Assembly (NCBI GenBank): GCA_000720995.1
Contig: JOEL01000045.1
Coordinates: 1 to 53,458, forward strand
DNA length: 53,458 nucleotides
Direction: 5' to 3'
Source: Streptomyces celluloflavus
Lineage (GTDB): Bacteria > Actinomycetota > Actinomycetes > Streptomycetales > Streptomycetaceae
Part shown: positions 1 through 7,904 of the stretch, one piece after another
Layout of the letters: each line of letters opens with the position of its first letter
Position numbering within the stretch: the stretch's first letter is position 1
Translations under genes and position numbers: made by a program
Notes under the pieces: generated by a model
What the model was told of the DNA's origin: nothing
Databases searched by the model: none
The model's input: only the letters and a program-made list of their open reading frames with translations

Positions 1-474
1 CCGGATCGGGGTACCCGCCTCCGACGCCGCCTTCGCGATCTCCCGGACCTTGTCATCGAACTGCTTGATGTTCCCCGGATTCACCCGGACCGCCGCACAC
101 CCCGCATCGATCGCCGCGAACACATACTTCGGCTGGAAGTGAATATCCGCGATCACCGGAATCTGCGACTTCCGCGCAATCACCGCCAGCGCATCCGCAT
201 CATCCTGCGTCGGACACGCCACCCGCACGATCTGACACCCCGACGCCGTCAACTCCGCGATCTGCTGAAGCGTCGCCCCCACATCGGACGTCCGCGTCGT
301 CGTCATCGACTGCACCGAGACGGGAGCGCCGCCGCCCACCGTCACCGGCCCGACCTGGATGGCGCGCGACTTACGCCGCGCCGCCAGCGGCCGGGCCGGG
401 ACCTCGGGGAGCACCGGTACCGTGCTGCTCCGGGGGATGTCCCGCACTCCCCCGGGAAGCTCGCCACTGCTCAT
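1..474 (-). CDS. ispG: IspG, 4-hydroxy-3-methylbut-2-enyl diphosphate synthase, 3' part beyond window
   Basis: This is the first 158 codons of the MEP-pathway iron-sulfur enzyme that converts methylerythritol cyclodiphosphate to HMBPP, the precursor of IPP and DMAPP. The translation reads [20 protein letters not shown], then [33 protein letters not shown] and AVRVNPGNI, the classic order of the IspG TIM-barrel half. The C-terminal 4Fe-4S domain lies outside the window. The ATG at 474 begins 5 bases after the hpnH stop, and a GTG lies just before it (477-475). This is the last gene visible in the hopanoid operon. Streptomyces often carry a second ispG here to supply isoprenoid precursor, probably followed by dxs, which cannot be seen. 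The family call is certain; the exact start could be either codon. Confidence 0.95.
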   Translation of the reverse strand, partial: MSSGELPGGVRDIPRSSTVPVLPEVPARPLAARRKSRAIQVGPVTVGGGAPVSVQSMTTTRTSDVGATLQQIAELTASGCQIVRVACPTQDDADALAVIARKSQIPVIADIHFQPKYVFAAIDAGCAAVRVNPGNIKQFDDKVREIAKAASEAGTPIR

Positions 475-478
475 CACG

Positions 479-1504
479 TCACCCGCGGTTTCCTGCGACG
501 GTCTCCCGGGCGGCCCGCAGGGACTCCTTGAGGGAGCCCATGGTGGCCAGGACGGCGGTGGGTTCGTAGCCGCAGTGCGCCATGCAGTTGGCGCAGCGCG
601 GGTCCTTGCCCCGGCCGTACTTGCTCCAGTCGGTCTCCTCGATGAGCTCCCGGTACGTCGGGACGTATCCGTCGCTCATGAGGTAGCAGGGCCGCTGCCA
701 GCCGAAGAGCGAGTAGTTGGGGATCGCCCAGGCCGTGCACGGGAAGTCCGCCTTGCCCTCCAGGAAGTCGAGGAAGAGCGGGCTGTGGTTGAGCCGCCAG
801 CGACGGCGGTTGCCGCCGGCGAACGCCTTCTTGAACAGCTCCCGGGTCTGCTCGACGCCCAGGAAGTGCTCCTGGTCGGGGGCCTTCTCGTAGGCGTAGG
901 CGGGCGACAGCATCATCTCGTCGACCTGGAGGTCGTCGTTGAGGAAGTTGAGGACCTCGATGATGTTCTGCGGGGTGTCGGTGTTGAAGAAGGTGGAATT
1001 GGTGGTGACGCGGAAACCACGCCGCTTGGCCTCCTTTATGGCCGCCACCGCTTCGTCGAAAACGCCTTCCTTCGCGACGGATTCGTCATGCCGTTCCCGC
1101 ATTCCGTCGATGTGCACCGCGAAGGCGAAATACGGCGAGGGCGTGAACTTCTCCAGTTTCTTGCGCAGCAGCATCGCGTTGGTGCACAGGAAGACATATT
1201 TCCGGCGGGCCACCAACTGCCGTACGATTTCATGGATCTGGGGGTGCATCAAGGGTTCGCCGCCGGCGATGGAGACCATCGGGGCGCCGGACTCCAGCAC
1301 CGCGCCGACCGCCTGCGCCACCGGCATCCGCTGCTTGAGCACCCCCGCCGGATGCTGGATCTTGCCGCAGCCCTCACATTTCAGGTTGCAGGCGAAGAGG
1401 GGTTCGAGCTCGACGATGAGCGGGAACTTCTCGCGCTTCCGCAGCACTTTCTGTTCAAAGAGATAGGTTCCGACCCGGATGGACTGACGGAGCGGCATGG
1501 CCAT
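479..1504 (-). CDS. hpnH: HpnH, radical SAM adenosylhopane synthase
   Basis: This 341-residue radical SAM enzyme joins a 5'-deoxyadenosyl group to hopene to give adenosylhopane, the first step of C35 hopanoid side-chain synthesis. The cluster motif CNLKCEGC (CX3CX2C, residues 39-46) is followed by [11 protein letters not shown], the SAM-contacting GGEP. A Cys-rich C-terminal part ([20 protein letters not shown]) is typical of HpnH. The ATG at 1504 is preceded by AGGAGG eight bases upstream, and this ribosome site is built into the stop region of the upstream phosphorylase gene (gap 5 bases). It sits between hpnG-like and ispG genes in the hopanoid operon, which confirms the function. The usual length for the family is about 330-390 residues. 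Confidence 0.96.
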   Translation of the reverse strand: MAMPLRQSIRVGTYLFEQKVLRKREKFPLIVELEPLFACNLKCEGCGKIQHPAGVLKQRMPVAQAVGAVLESGAPMVSIAGGEPLMHPQIHEIVRQLVARRKYVFLCTNAMLLRKKLEKFTPSPYFAFAVHIDGMRERHDESVAKEGVFDEAVAAIKEAKRRGFRVTTNSTFFNTDTPQNIIEVLNFLNDDLQVDEMMLSPAYAYEKAPDQEHFLGVEQTRELFKKAFAGGNRRRWRLNHSPLFLDFLEGKADFPCTAWAIPNYSLFGWQRPCYLMSDGYVPTYRELIEETDWSKYGRGKDPRCANCMAHCGYEPTAVLATMGSLKESLRAARETVAGNRG

Positions 1505-1509
1505 CTAGC

Positions 1510-2166
1510 TCACCTCCTGGGGAGCAGCAAAGAACGGTGCCATTCGAAAAAAACAGGAAACACAGAGCGCAGCACACGGAAGGCCGATATTCCACCGCGC
1601 ACGGTGCCGATACGGACGAGTTCATGTTCCGGAGCGTCCACGACCACCCGTACGGCCGCAACCGGACGGCGGCCGGCCCGCGTGGCCGCGCGGAGCGTGG
1701 CGGCGGATTCCATGTCCACCGCGACGGCGCCGGTGGCGTGCAGGGCGACCCGCGCCGCGCCGCGTACGACGTGGTCGGAGCCGCACAGCAGGCCGGTGTG
1801 CACGGTCAGGCCGCGCGCCCGCAAGGCCCGCAGCAGCGGGCCGTTGTCCCGGCAGACCACCTCCGGCGCGTCCGGGCGGTGATCGCGGGTGGTCTCGGCG
1901 ACGACCACGTCGCCGGGCCGCATCCCGGGGGCGAGGCCGGCGCAGAAGCCGCTGGCGATGACGGGCGAATCCGCGGTGCGGGCGCCGTCGGCCAGCGCCT
2001 TGGCGAGGGCGCGCTCCGCCGCCTGCGGGCCCATACCGGTACGGAGGGTGATCGCGGGCGGGTTGCCGGCGCCGCGCTCACCGCCGCGCAGCGCGAACCG
2101 TTCGATGCCGAGCGCGCAGGCGACCAGCAGCGGCGGTCCGGCATCCGGCGCGGGCCTGCGTGGCAT
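1510..2166 (-). CDS. hpnG: HpnG-like phosphorylase (nucleoside phosphorylase family)
   Basis: This 218-residue protein belongs to the PNP/UDP phosphorylase fold. HpnG enzymes remove adenine from adenosylhopane to give phosphoribohopane or ribosylhopane. GDVVVAETTRD and the nucleoside-binding AVDMESAATLRA (residues 149-160, with the Glu that holds the ribose) are visible. The N-terminus is preceded by a proline/arginine-rich stretch and no signal peptide. Its ATG at 2166 shares one base with the shc stop (TGATG), so translation is coupled to the cyclase. HpnG is confirmed by position next to shc and hpnH rather than by any residue unique to the subfamily. Confidence 0.9.
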   Translation of the reverse strand: MPRRPAPDAGPPLLVACALGIERFALRGGERGAGNPPAITLRTGMGPQAAERALAKALADGARTADSPVIASGFCAGLAPGMRPGDVVVAETTRDHRPDAPEVVCRDNGPLLRALRARGLTVHTGLLCGSDHVVRGAARVALHATGAVAVDMESAATLRAATRAGRRPVAAVRVVVDAPEHELVRIGTVRGGISAFRVLRSVFPVFFEWHRSLLLPRR

Positions 2167-4172
2167 CAGGCCCCCAGGGACGCACCGGCCGGTCCGCCGT
2201 TGACGTAGCGGCCCAGGGCCGTCAGCGGGAAGACCTGCCGGTACAGGTGGTAGTTGATGGAGAAGTCCCAGGGGAAGCCGGTGCCGGTGAAGTACGGCTC
2301 GTCCCAGGTGCCGTCCGCGCGCTGGGTGTCGGCCAGCCAGCGCACCCCGCGCCGTACCGCCTCGCTGTCCCGCTCGCCGGCCGCGAGCAGCGCCATCAGC
2401 GCCCAGCCGGTCTGCGAGGCGGTCGACGCGCCGCGGCCGGCCCACTTCTTGTCCTGGTAGGACCGCTGGTCCTCGCCCCAGCCGCCGTCGTCGTTCTGCA
2501 CCCGCTCCAGCCAGCCGACGGCCCGGCGGACCGCGGGGTGCGAACCGGGGATACCGGCCGCGGCGAGCGCGGGGAGCACCGATCCCGTGCCGTAGAGGTA
2601 GTTGGTGCCCCAGCGGCCGAACCAGGCGCCGCTGGGCTCCTGTTCGGCCAGCAGCCACTGGATGCCGCGGCGGGTGCGCGGGTCGTGCGTGCGGTCGACG
2701 TCGGCGAGCATCTCGACGACATGGGCGGTGACGTCGGCCGACGGCGGGTCGATGACCTCGCCGAAGTCGCAGAACGGCAGGCGGTTGGGGAACGGGCTGG
2801 TGTTGTCGGCGTCGAAGGCGGCCCAGGCTCCGTTCTTCGACTGCATGCCGAGGTTCCAGCGCACCGCGCGCTGGACGGCGGCGTCGACGCGCGCCGGATC
2901 CGGATGACGCACCCGGCGCAGCGCCAGCACCACCTCGGCGGTGTCGTCGATGTCCGGGTAGTTGTCGTTCTCGAACTCGAACGCCCAGCCGCCGGGCTGG
3001 AGTTGCGGTCTGCGGACCGCCCAGTCGCCGGGCCGGTCGATCTCCTCGGCGAGCATCCAGTCGACGGCCTTGACCAGCTGCGGGTGGTCGGCGGGGACTC
3101 CGGCGTCGGCGAGCGCGATGGTCGCCAGGCAGGTGTCCCAGACCGGGGACTGGCATGCCTCGATCATGCGGCTGCCGTCCTCCTGCCAGACGGCGAACCG
3201 GTCCAGCGACTGCAGACCGGCGCTGAGGACGGGGTGGTCGAGGTCGTAGCCGAGGAGGTGCAGGGCGATGATGGAGTAGACGGCGGGGGGCTGGATACCG
3301 CCCCAGCAGCCGTCGTTCTCCTGCCGTTCGACGATCCAGCGGGCGGCGGAGCGCATCGCGGCCCCGCGCAGCTTGCGCAGTGCGACCTTGTGGTAGAGGT
3401 GCAGCGCCTTGTCGAGGCGCTGGAAGAGGCCGTCCCAGCTGGCGGCCGGGGCGAGCGGCTGCCGCGGGCGGGGATGGCGCGGGTCGGTGTGCAGCTCGTC
3501 GAGGGCGAACGGTGCGGGCCGTACCGGGCGCTTGGCCGAGACGATGGTCAGCGGCACGATGGTCTGCCGCGCCCAGCATCCGAAGTCGTAGATGTTGAGC
3601 GGGAACCACTGGGGGAAGTAGATGAGCTCCGGCGGGAGTTCGGGGAGGTCCTCCCACCGCCACCAGCCGAAGAGGGCCAGCCAGATGCGGGTGAAGACGC
3701 GGGCGGCGGCGATACCGCCGTGGCCGCGGATCCAGGCGGCGGCGCCGGCCATGTGGGGGGCGTCGGGGGCGTCTCCGGCGAGCCGGAGGGCGACGTATGC
3801 CTCGATGGTGGCGGAGAGGTCGCCGGGCCCTTCGTGAAAGGTGGCCCAGGTGTTGTCGGCGCGCTGTTCGGCGCGGATGTGGCGGGCCGCCGCCTCGGTG
3901 GTCCCGCGGTCCTGGATGCCGAGGAACTGACGGAGCAGCAGGTCTTCCGCGTCCATCGTGACGTTGGTTTCGAGGGTGCCCTTCCACCATCCGGCGGAGT
4001 CCTGGGCGGCGAGCAGATGCTCGGTGGCGCGGGTGGTCGCGTGTCGTGCGGCGGCCATCGTGTCCCCCGCCACGACGGTCGGCGTGTATGCGGTTGTCTC
4101 GGCGGCGTCATCGCTGGCCGAGGGGGCCCGGGGGGCGGGCGCCCCGGTGCTTCCGTCGGTCGTCGCTTTCAT
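2166..4172 (-). CDS. shc: Squalene-hopene cyclase
   Basis: This 668-residue enzyme cyclises squalene to hopene and hopanol on the inner membrane face. The catalytic DIDDTAE is at residues 407-413 (family DXDDTA). Several QW repeats are seen: QDSAGWWKGTLE near 57, QENDGCWGG near 284, QNDDGGWGEDQ and QRADGTWDEPYFTGTG near the C-terminus. The end, FPWDFSINYHLYRQVFPLTALGRY, is the usual terminal block. The N-terminal 35 residues are low-complexity and not part of the barrel. The start ATG at 4172 follows GAAGGGGAAG. A 105-base gap with a hairpin separates it from the upstream prenyl synthase gene, the only real gap in this operon. Confidence 0.97.
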   Translation of the reverse strand: MKATTDGSTGAPAPRAPSASDDAAETTAYTPTVVAGDTMAAARHATTRATEHLLAAQDSAGWWKGTLETNVTMDAEDLLLRQFLGIQDRGTTEAAARHIRAEQRADNTWATFHEGPGDLSATIEAYVALRLAGDAPDAPHMAGAAAWIRGHGGIAAARVFTRIWLALFGWWRWEDLPELPPELIYFPQWFPLNIYDFGCWARQTIVPLTIVSAKRPVRPAPFALDELHTDPRHPRPRQPLAPAASWDGLFQRLDKALHLYHKVALRKLRGAAMRSAARWIVERQENDGCWGGIQPPAVYSIIALHLLGYDLDHPVLSAGLQSLDRFAVWQEDGSRMIEACQSPVWDTCLATIALADAGVPADHPQLVKAVDWMLAEEIDRPGDWAVRRPQLQPGGWAFEFENDNYPDIDDTAEVVLALRRVRHPDPARVDAAVQRAVRWNLGMQSKNGAWAAFDADNTSPFPNRLPFCDFGEVIDPPSADVTAHVVEMLADVDRTHDPRTRRGIQWLLAEQEPSGAWFGRWGTNYLYGTGSVLPALAAAGIPGSHPAVRRAVGWLERVQNDDGGWGEDQRSYQDKKWAGRGASTASQTGWALMALLAAGERDSEAVRRGVRWLADTQRADGTWDEPYFTGTGFPWDFSINYHLYRQVFPLTALGRYVNGGPAGASLGA

Positions 4173-4217
4173 GGCTTCCCCTTCGGCAGTGAACTGTGAA
4201 GCGTGCTCAGGGATTCC

Positions 4218-4248
4218 GTCGGCCGGCGCCCGGCTGGCGCCGACCGGC
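4218..4248 (-). terminator. Hairpin between the prenyl synthase gene and shc (possible attenuator)
   Basis: Arms at 4218-4230 and 4236-4248 pair at 11 of 13 positions around a 5-base loop, with an uninterrupted CGGCGCC core. It lies in the one 105-base gap of the hopanoid operon, between the FPP synthase stop and the shc start. There is no T-run, so it may be a partial terminator, an RNA-processing or stability element, or chance in GC-rich DNA. Confidence 0.35.
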
Positions 4249-4277
4249 GACTGCGATCTAGATCGGTTTGATAGTGA

Positions 4278-5399
4278 TCATCTCTCTCGTACGACGACGA
4301 AGTCCGCGAGCGCGACGAGCTGCCCGCGGATCTCTTCCGGCATCTCGACCTCGTCCAGTGCGGCGATGGCGGTGGCGTGCTGGCGGCGGGCCTCCTGAGA
4401 GGTCCACTCGCGGCCGCCGGCCTCCTCGATCAGGGCCGCGCGGGAGGCGAACTCCTCCTCGGTGAAGTCGGCGATCTCGGTCTCGCTCTTCTTGGCGTCC
4501 GCCGCGAGGATCCCGGCGAGGCGCTCGGAGGCCGGGCCCCCGGCGGCGAGCGCGGCGACCACCGGCAGCGACTTCTTGCGCTGGCGCAGATCGCTCCAGG
4601 TCTGCTTGCCCGTGGCGTCCGGGTCGCCCCAGATGCCGAGCAGGTCGTCGACCGCCTGGAAGGCGAGGCCGAGGTGGTATCCGTACCGCTCCAGGGTGTC
4701 CGCGGTGTGGTCGTCGGCGCCGCCGAGGACGGCGCCGATGGAGACCGCGCAGGCGAGGAGGGCGCCCGTCTTGTTGCCCTCCATCTCCAGGCACTCCTCG
4801 ACGGTGACCCGCTCGCGGTGCTCGTAGGAGATGTCCTGGGCCTGGCCGTCGATCAGTTTGCGGGTGGCCACGGTGAGCCGGCGGGTGGCCCGGCCGGCCT
4901 CGACCGTGCCCAGTTCCAGCAGTATTTCGTTGGCGAGCGCGAACAGCGCGTCGCCAACGAGGATGGCCTGCGCGGGGCCGTGCACCTTCCATACGGTGTC
5001 GCGGTGCCGGCGCTGCTCGTCGCCGTCCATCAGGTCGTCGTGCAGCAGCGAGAAGTTGTGCACCAGCTCGACCGCCACCGCACCCGGCACGCCCACCTCG
5101 GGCGCCTTGCCCGCGGCCTGCGCGGACAGCAGGGCGAGCGCGGGCCGTACGGCCTTGCCGCTGTCGCCCGCGGACGGGCGGCCCTGTGCGTCGATCCAGC
5201 CGAAGTGGTAGGCGGCGACGGTGTCCATGGGAGGGGCGAGCCGGTCCACGGCGGCACGCAGCACGGGAGTGGCGAGTGTCCGCCCACGCTCCAGCAGCGC
5301 GGTGACGCTCTCGGTGTCGATAGCTGGGGAAGCCGGGTTCACGGTTTCTCCTCTGTTTCCGATGCTCGTGCTCGTGCGGGAACTGATACTCGTAGTCAT
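4278..5399 (-). CDS. Polyprenyl (farnesyl) diphosphate synthase
   Basis: This 373-residue trans-prenyl transferase most likely makes farnesyl diphosphate for HpnD. The first Asp-rich motif is LLHDDLMDGD (DDLMD at 121-125). The second is AFQAVDDLLGIWGD (DDLLG at 251-255), where the fifth position is Gly rather than Asp, as in other actinobacterial members from memory. GKAVRPALALLSAQA and GDALFALANEILLEL are conserved helices. The ATG at 5399 overlaps the hpnE stop (ATGA) and has AGGAGG four bases upstream. A second in-frame GTG at 5342 has its own GAGGAG five bases upstream, so the first 19 residues (Ser/Thr-rich) may be optional. A longer-chain product cannot be excluded from sequence. Confidence 0.93.
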   Translation of the reverse strand: MTTSISSRTSTSIGNRGETVNPASPAIDTESVTALLERGRTLATPVLRAAVDRLAPPMDTVAAYHFGWIDAQGRPSAGDSGKAVRPALALLSAQAAGKAPEVGVPGAVAVELVHNFSLLHDDLMDGDEQRRHRDTVWKVHGPAQAILVGDALFALANEILLELGTVEAGRATRRLTVATRKLIDGQAQDISYEHRERVTVEECLEMEGNKTGALLACAVSIGAVLGGADDHTADTLERYGYHLGLAFQAVDDLLGIWGDPDATGKQTWSDLRQRKKSLPVVAALAAGGPASERLAGILAADAKKSETEIADFTEEEFASRAALIEEAGGREWTSQEARRQHATAIAALDEVEMPEEIRGQLVALADFVVVRER

Positions 5400-6853
5400 G
5401 CCGCCTCCTGGGTCAACTGGCCCTGAGGGAAGCCGAGTTCGGTGAGCGCCTCGCGAGCGGCGACGGTGCCGCTGCGCACGGCGCTTTCCATGGTCGCGGG
5501 CCACCCGGTGGCGGTCCACGCACCGGCCAGGAACAGGCCGGGGACTTGGGTACGGGCGGCGGGGCGGAGCCTGCCGACGCCCGGGGCGGGCGCGAAGGTC
5601 GCGGTGCGCTCGCGGGTGACGAAGAAGTCGATGATCCTGGCGCCCCGGGCGGCGGGCAGCAGCCGCTCCAGTTCGGGGAGGTAGCGGGCGCGGAGCTTGG
5701 CGATCGGCAGGTCGATCTCGTCCTGCGCGGCGGACTGCGAGACGGCCAGATACTGACGGCCGGTCCCCTCGGGCAGTGCGGCGAGCCCGGAGGCGTCCGT
5801 GCGGTCGAAGACCCACTGGACCGGTGAGCCGACCGCGGCGAAGAAGGGGCGGCGCAGCACTCTGCGGTCGTAGACGGCATGGAGGTTGAGGATCGGCGCG
5901 GTGCCGATGCCCAGCAGCCGGTCCGGGTCGGCCAGCGCACCGCCGGGGAGCAGTGCGTGGCTCTCCCGCTGCGGTACGGCGAGGACGACGGTGTCCGCGG
6001 CCAGTTGCTCGCCGCCGTGCGGGCCGCTCGACACCGAGACCTGCCAGCCGCCGTCGGTGCGGGTCACGGCGGTGGCGCGGGTGCGCAGGGCGACGCGTAC
6101 CCCGGCCTTCTCCAGGGCGGTGCGGGCGAGGGTGTCGTGGACGTCGCCGAGCGGGACGTGGGCCCAGCCGATGTCGGCGGCGCCCGGGTCGGAGAGCAGC
6201 CCGGTCTTGAAGACCTTGGCGGCCAGGCCCAGGGACACTTCGTCGGCGGTGGCGTTGAGGGTGGCGACGCCGACCAGGTCCCACAGGGCCTCGACCGTAC
6301 GGGCCGACTGGCCGTACCGGCGCAGCCAGCTGCCGAAGTCGTGGCCGTCCAGCGCGGGGTCGGCCGGGTCCAGGCGCCGGAGCGCGAGGGTGGCGCGCAC
6401 GACACCGGCCCGCTCGGCGGGCGAGAGGTGCGGATACAGGGCCAGGCTCCTGGCCAGGTGGAGCGGGACGGGCAGCGCGGTGCGCCGCAGCCGGCCGAGC
6501 CGCATCCGGTCGGCGTCGAGGACCGGTACGTCCATACGGTCCTGGACGGGGACCAGGTGTGCGGCGTCGATCCGCTCCAGGAACCGGCGGTAGGCGGTGC
6601 AGCAGCGCAGGTAGACGTGCTGGCCGTTGTCGACGGTCAGCTCGCCGGCGGCGGAGTCGCGGCGGAAGGAGAAGACCAGGCCGCCCAGCCGGGGACGGCC
6701 CTCCACGAGGGTGACCCGCAGCCCCGCGTCGGCCAGCGCGAGCGCCGCCGTGGTGCCGGCCAGTCCGCCCCCGACGACCACCGCAGCCGCCCCTTCGGGA
6801 CGGCCTGCCGGCGGTGTGTGGTGGCGGTCGGCCCGCCCGTCTCCCGATGTCAT
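5396..6853 (-). CDS. hpnE: HpnE, hydroxysqualene dehydroxylase (FAD-dependent)
   Basis: This 485-residue flavoprotein of the phytoene-desaturase/amine-oxidase family reduces hydroxysqualene to squalene, the last step of the HpnC-D-E squalene route. The N-terminal dinucleotide fold is AVVVGGGLAGTTAALALADA followed by VTLVEGRPRLGG (residues 24-58). The C-terminal FAD-contacting block is GLFLAGAWTATGWPATMESA. The ATG at 6853 has GGGGGAG five bases upstream and overlaps the stop of the preceding 34-codon gene (ATGA). The neighbouring hpnC and hpnD and the absence of carotenoid genes favour HpnE over phytoene desaturase. Confidence 0.94.
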   Translation of the reverse strand: MTSGDGRADRHHTPPAGRPEGAAAVVVGGGLAGTTAALALADAGLRVTLVEGRPRLGGLVFSFRRDSAAGELTVDNGQHVYLRCCTAYRRFLERIDAAHLVPVQDRMDVPVLDADRMRLGRLRRTALPVPLHLARSLALYPHLSPAERAGVVRATLALRRLDPADPALDGHDFGSWLRRYGQSARTVEALWDLVGVATLNATADEVSLGLAAKVFKTGLLSDPGAADIGWAHVPLGDVHDTLARTALEKAGVRVALRTRATAVTRTDGGWQVSVSSGPHGGEQLAADTVVLAVPQRESHALLPGGALADPDRLLGIGTAPILNLHAVYDRRVLRRPFFAAVGSPVQWVFDRTDASGLAALPEGTGRQYLAVSQSAAQDEIDLPIAKLRARYLPELERLLPAARGARIIDFFVTRERTATFAPAPGVGRLRPAARTQVPGLFLAGAWTATGWPATMESAVRSGTVAAREALTELGFPQGQLTQEAA

Positions 6854-6954
6854 GCGTGCTCCCCCCGTACTTCCGTCATGGACGCAGCCGTCCGCCGGAG
6901 GGTTGCCCGCCGCGCCGACGCCGGATCATCGCTGTCGCCGGCCCGGCACGTCAT
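6850..6954 (-). CDS. 34-residue protein coupled to hpnD and hpnE (DUF6380-like)
   Basis: A tiny gene encodes 34 residues, rich in Arg, Ala and Ser, with a central ARRATLRRTAASMTEV. Three features argue it is real. The ATG overlaps the hpnD stop as ATGA. The stop overlaps the hpnE ATG as ATGA. A consensus AGGAGG lies five bases before the ATG. I recall short Streptomyces proteins with an RATLRRTAAS-type core annotated as DUF6380, but cannot check this. It has no signal peptide or membrane segment and is basic in the middle. Function is unknown. It could be a small partner of the HpnD/HpnE squalene enzymes or serve only to couple translation of the two. Confidence 0.8.
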   Translation of the reverse strand: MTCRAGDSDDPASARRATLRRTAASMTEVRGEHA

Positions 6955-7904
6955 CCGCGCCTCCTGACGGTCTGCCGGCGGCCGATCGCGCGCGCGTCGA
7001 GCCCGGAGAGCCCGCGCACCGCGACGAACGCCTTCTCGTGGCCGGGCAGCGAGACCCGGCCGCGCAGCACCGCCGCGGGGTCGGCGGCGATCCGCGACAG
7101 CAGGCGGTGGTAGATACCTGCCATCGCCGCCACGCAGGCGCCGCTGCGCCGGTCGAGCATCGGCAGCAGCTGGAAGCCGTCGGCGAAGAGCGCGCGGGCG
7201 CGCTTGACCTCGAAGCGCACCAGGCCGGTGAAGTCGGCGCCGGCCGGCGGGACCGGGCCGTGGAAGCCGGCCGAGCAGCCGAACTTGGCCAGGTCCTCGG
7301 CGGGGAGGTAGGTGCGTCCGTTGCCCGCGTCCTCGCGAACGTCCCGGAGGATGTTGGTGAGTTGGAGGGCGAGCCCGAGGGTATCGGCGTACTCGGAGGC
7401 GCGCTCGGCGTCCCGCGCGCCGGGCACGGTACCGAACACGCCCAGCGACAGACGGCCGATGGCCCCGGCGACGCAGCGGCAGTAGTCCTTGAGGTCGTCC
7501 CAGGTCTCGTAGTGCCGGCCGCGGACGTCCATCAGGACACCGTCGATCAGCTCGTCGAGCCCGTCGAGCGGCAGCGGGAAGCGGCGGGCGGCGTCGGCGA
7601 GCGCGACGGCCACCGGATCGGTGTCGTCCTCCCCCACCTGGCCGTTCCGGACCCGGGCCAGCAGCGCCCGGGTGTCCTCCAGGCGCCGGTGCTTGGCGGC
7701 CGGCTCCAGGGTGCCGTCGCCGATGTCGTCGACCCGCCGCGAGAAGGCGTAGAGCGCCGACATGGCCTGTCGCTTCTCGGCCGGCAGCAGCCGGATGCCG
7801 TAGGCGAAGTTCCGTGCCTGCTGCCCGGTCACGGCCTCGCAGTAGCGGTATGCGGCGATGACCGGCGCGGATGTGTGTGCGGTTGCCTCCACGGTCCGAC
7901 TCAC
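6951..7904 (-). CDS. hpnD: HpnD, presqualene diphosphate synthase
   Basis: This 317-residue squalene/phytoene synthase-fold enzyme condenses two farnesyl diphosphates to presqualene diphosphate. The two Asp-rich motifs are SRRVDDIGDG (DD at 59-60) and NILRDVREDAGNGRTYLP (DVRED at 188-192), both intact. YRYCEAVTGQQARNF at the N-terminus is typical of HpnD rather than HpnC. The GTG at 7904 overlaps the hpnC stop (GTGA). A weak GAGAGG sits very close to it, so the true start could be another GTG slightly downstream. It is operonic with hpnC and the 34-codon gene. Confidence 0.95.
   Translation of the reverse strand: MSRTVEATAHTSAPVIAAYRYCEAVTGQQARNFAYGIRLLPAEKRQAMSALYAFSRRVDDIGDGTLEPAAKHRRLEDTRALLARVRNGQVGEDDTDPVAVALADAARRFPLPLDGLDELIDGVLMDVRGRHYETWDDLKDYCRCVAGAIGRLSLGVFGTVPGARDAERASEYADTLGLALQLTNILRDVREDAGNGRTYLPAEDLAKFGCSAGFHGPVPPAGADFTGLVRFEVKRARALFADGFQLLPMLDRRSGACVAAMAGIYHRLLSRIAADPAAVLRGRVSLPGHEKAFVAVRGLSGLDARAIGRRQTVRRRG

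Noticed and set aside
1510-3990. An 826-codon minus-strand frame spanning shc and the phosphorylase gene
   Set aside because: Only its last 218 codons (from 2166) are the phosphorylase. The rest is out of frame with the intact squalene-hopene cyclase.
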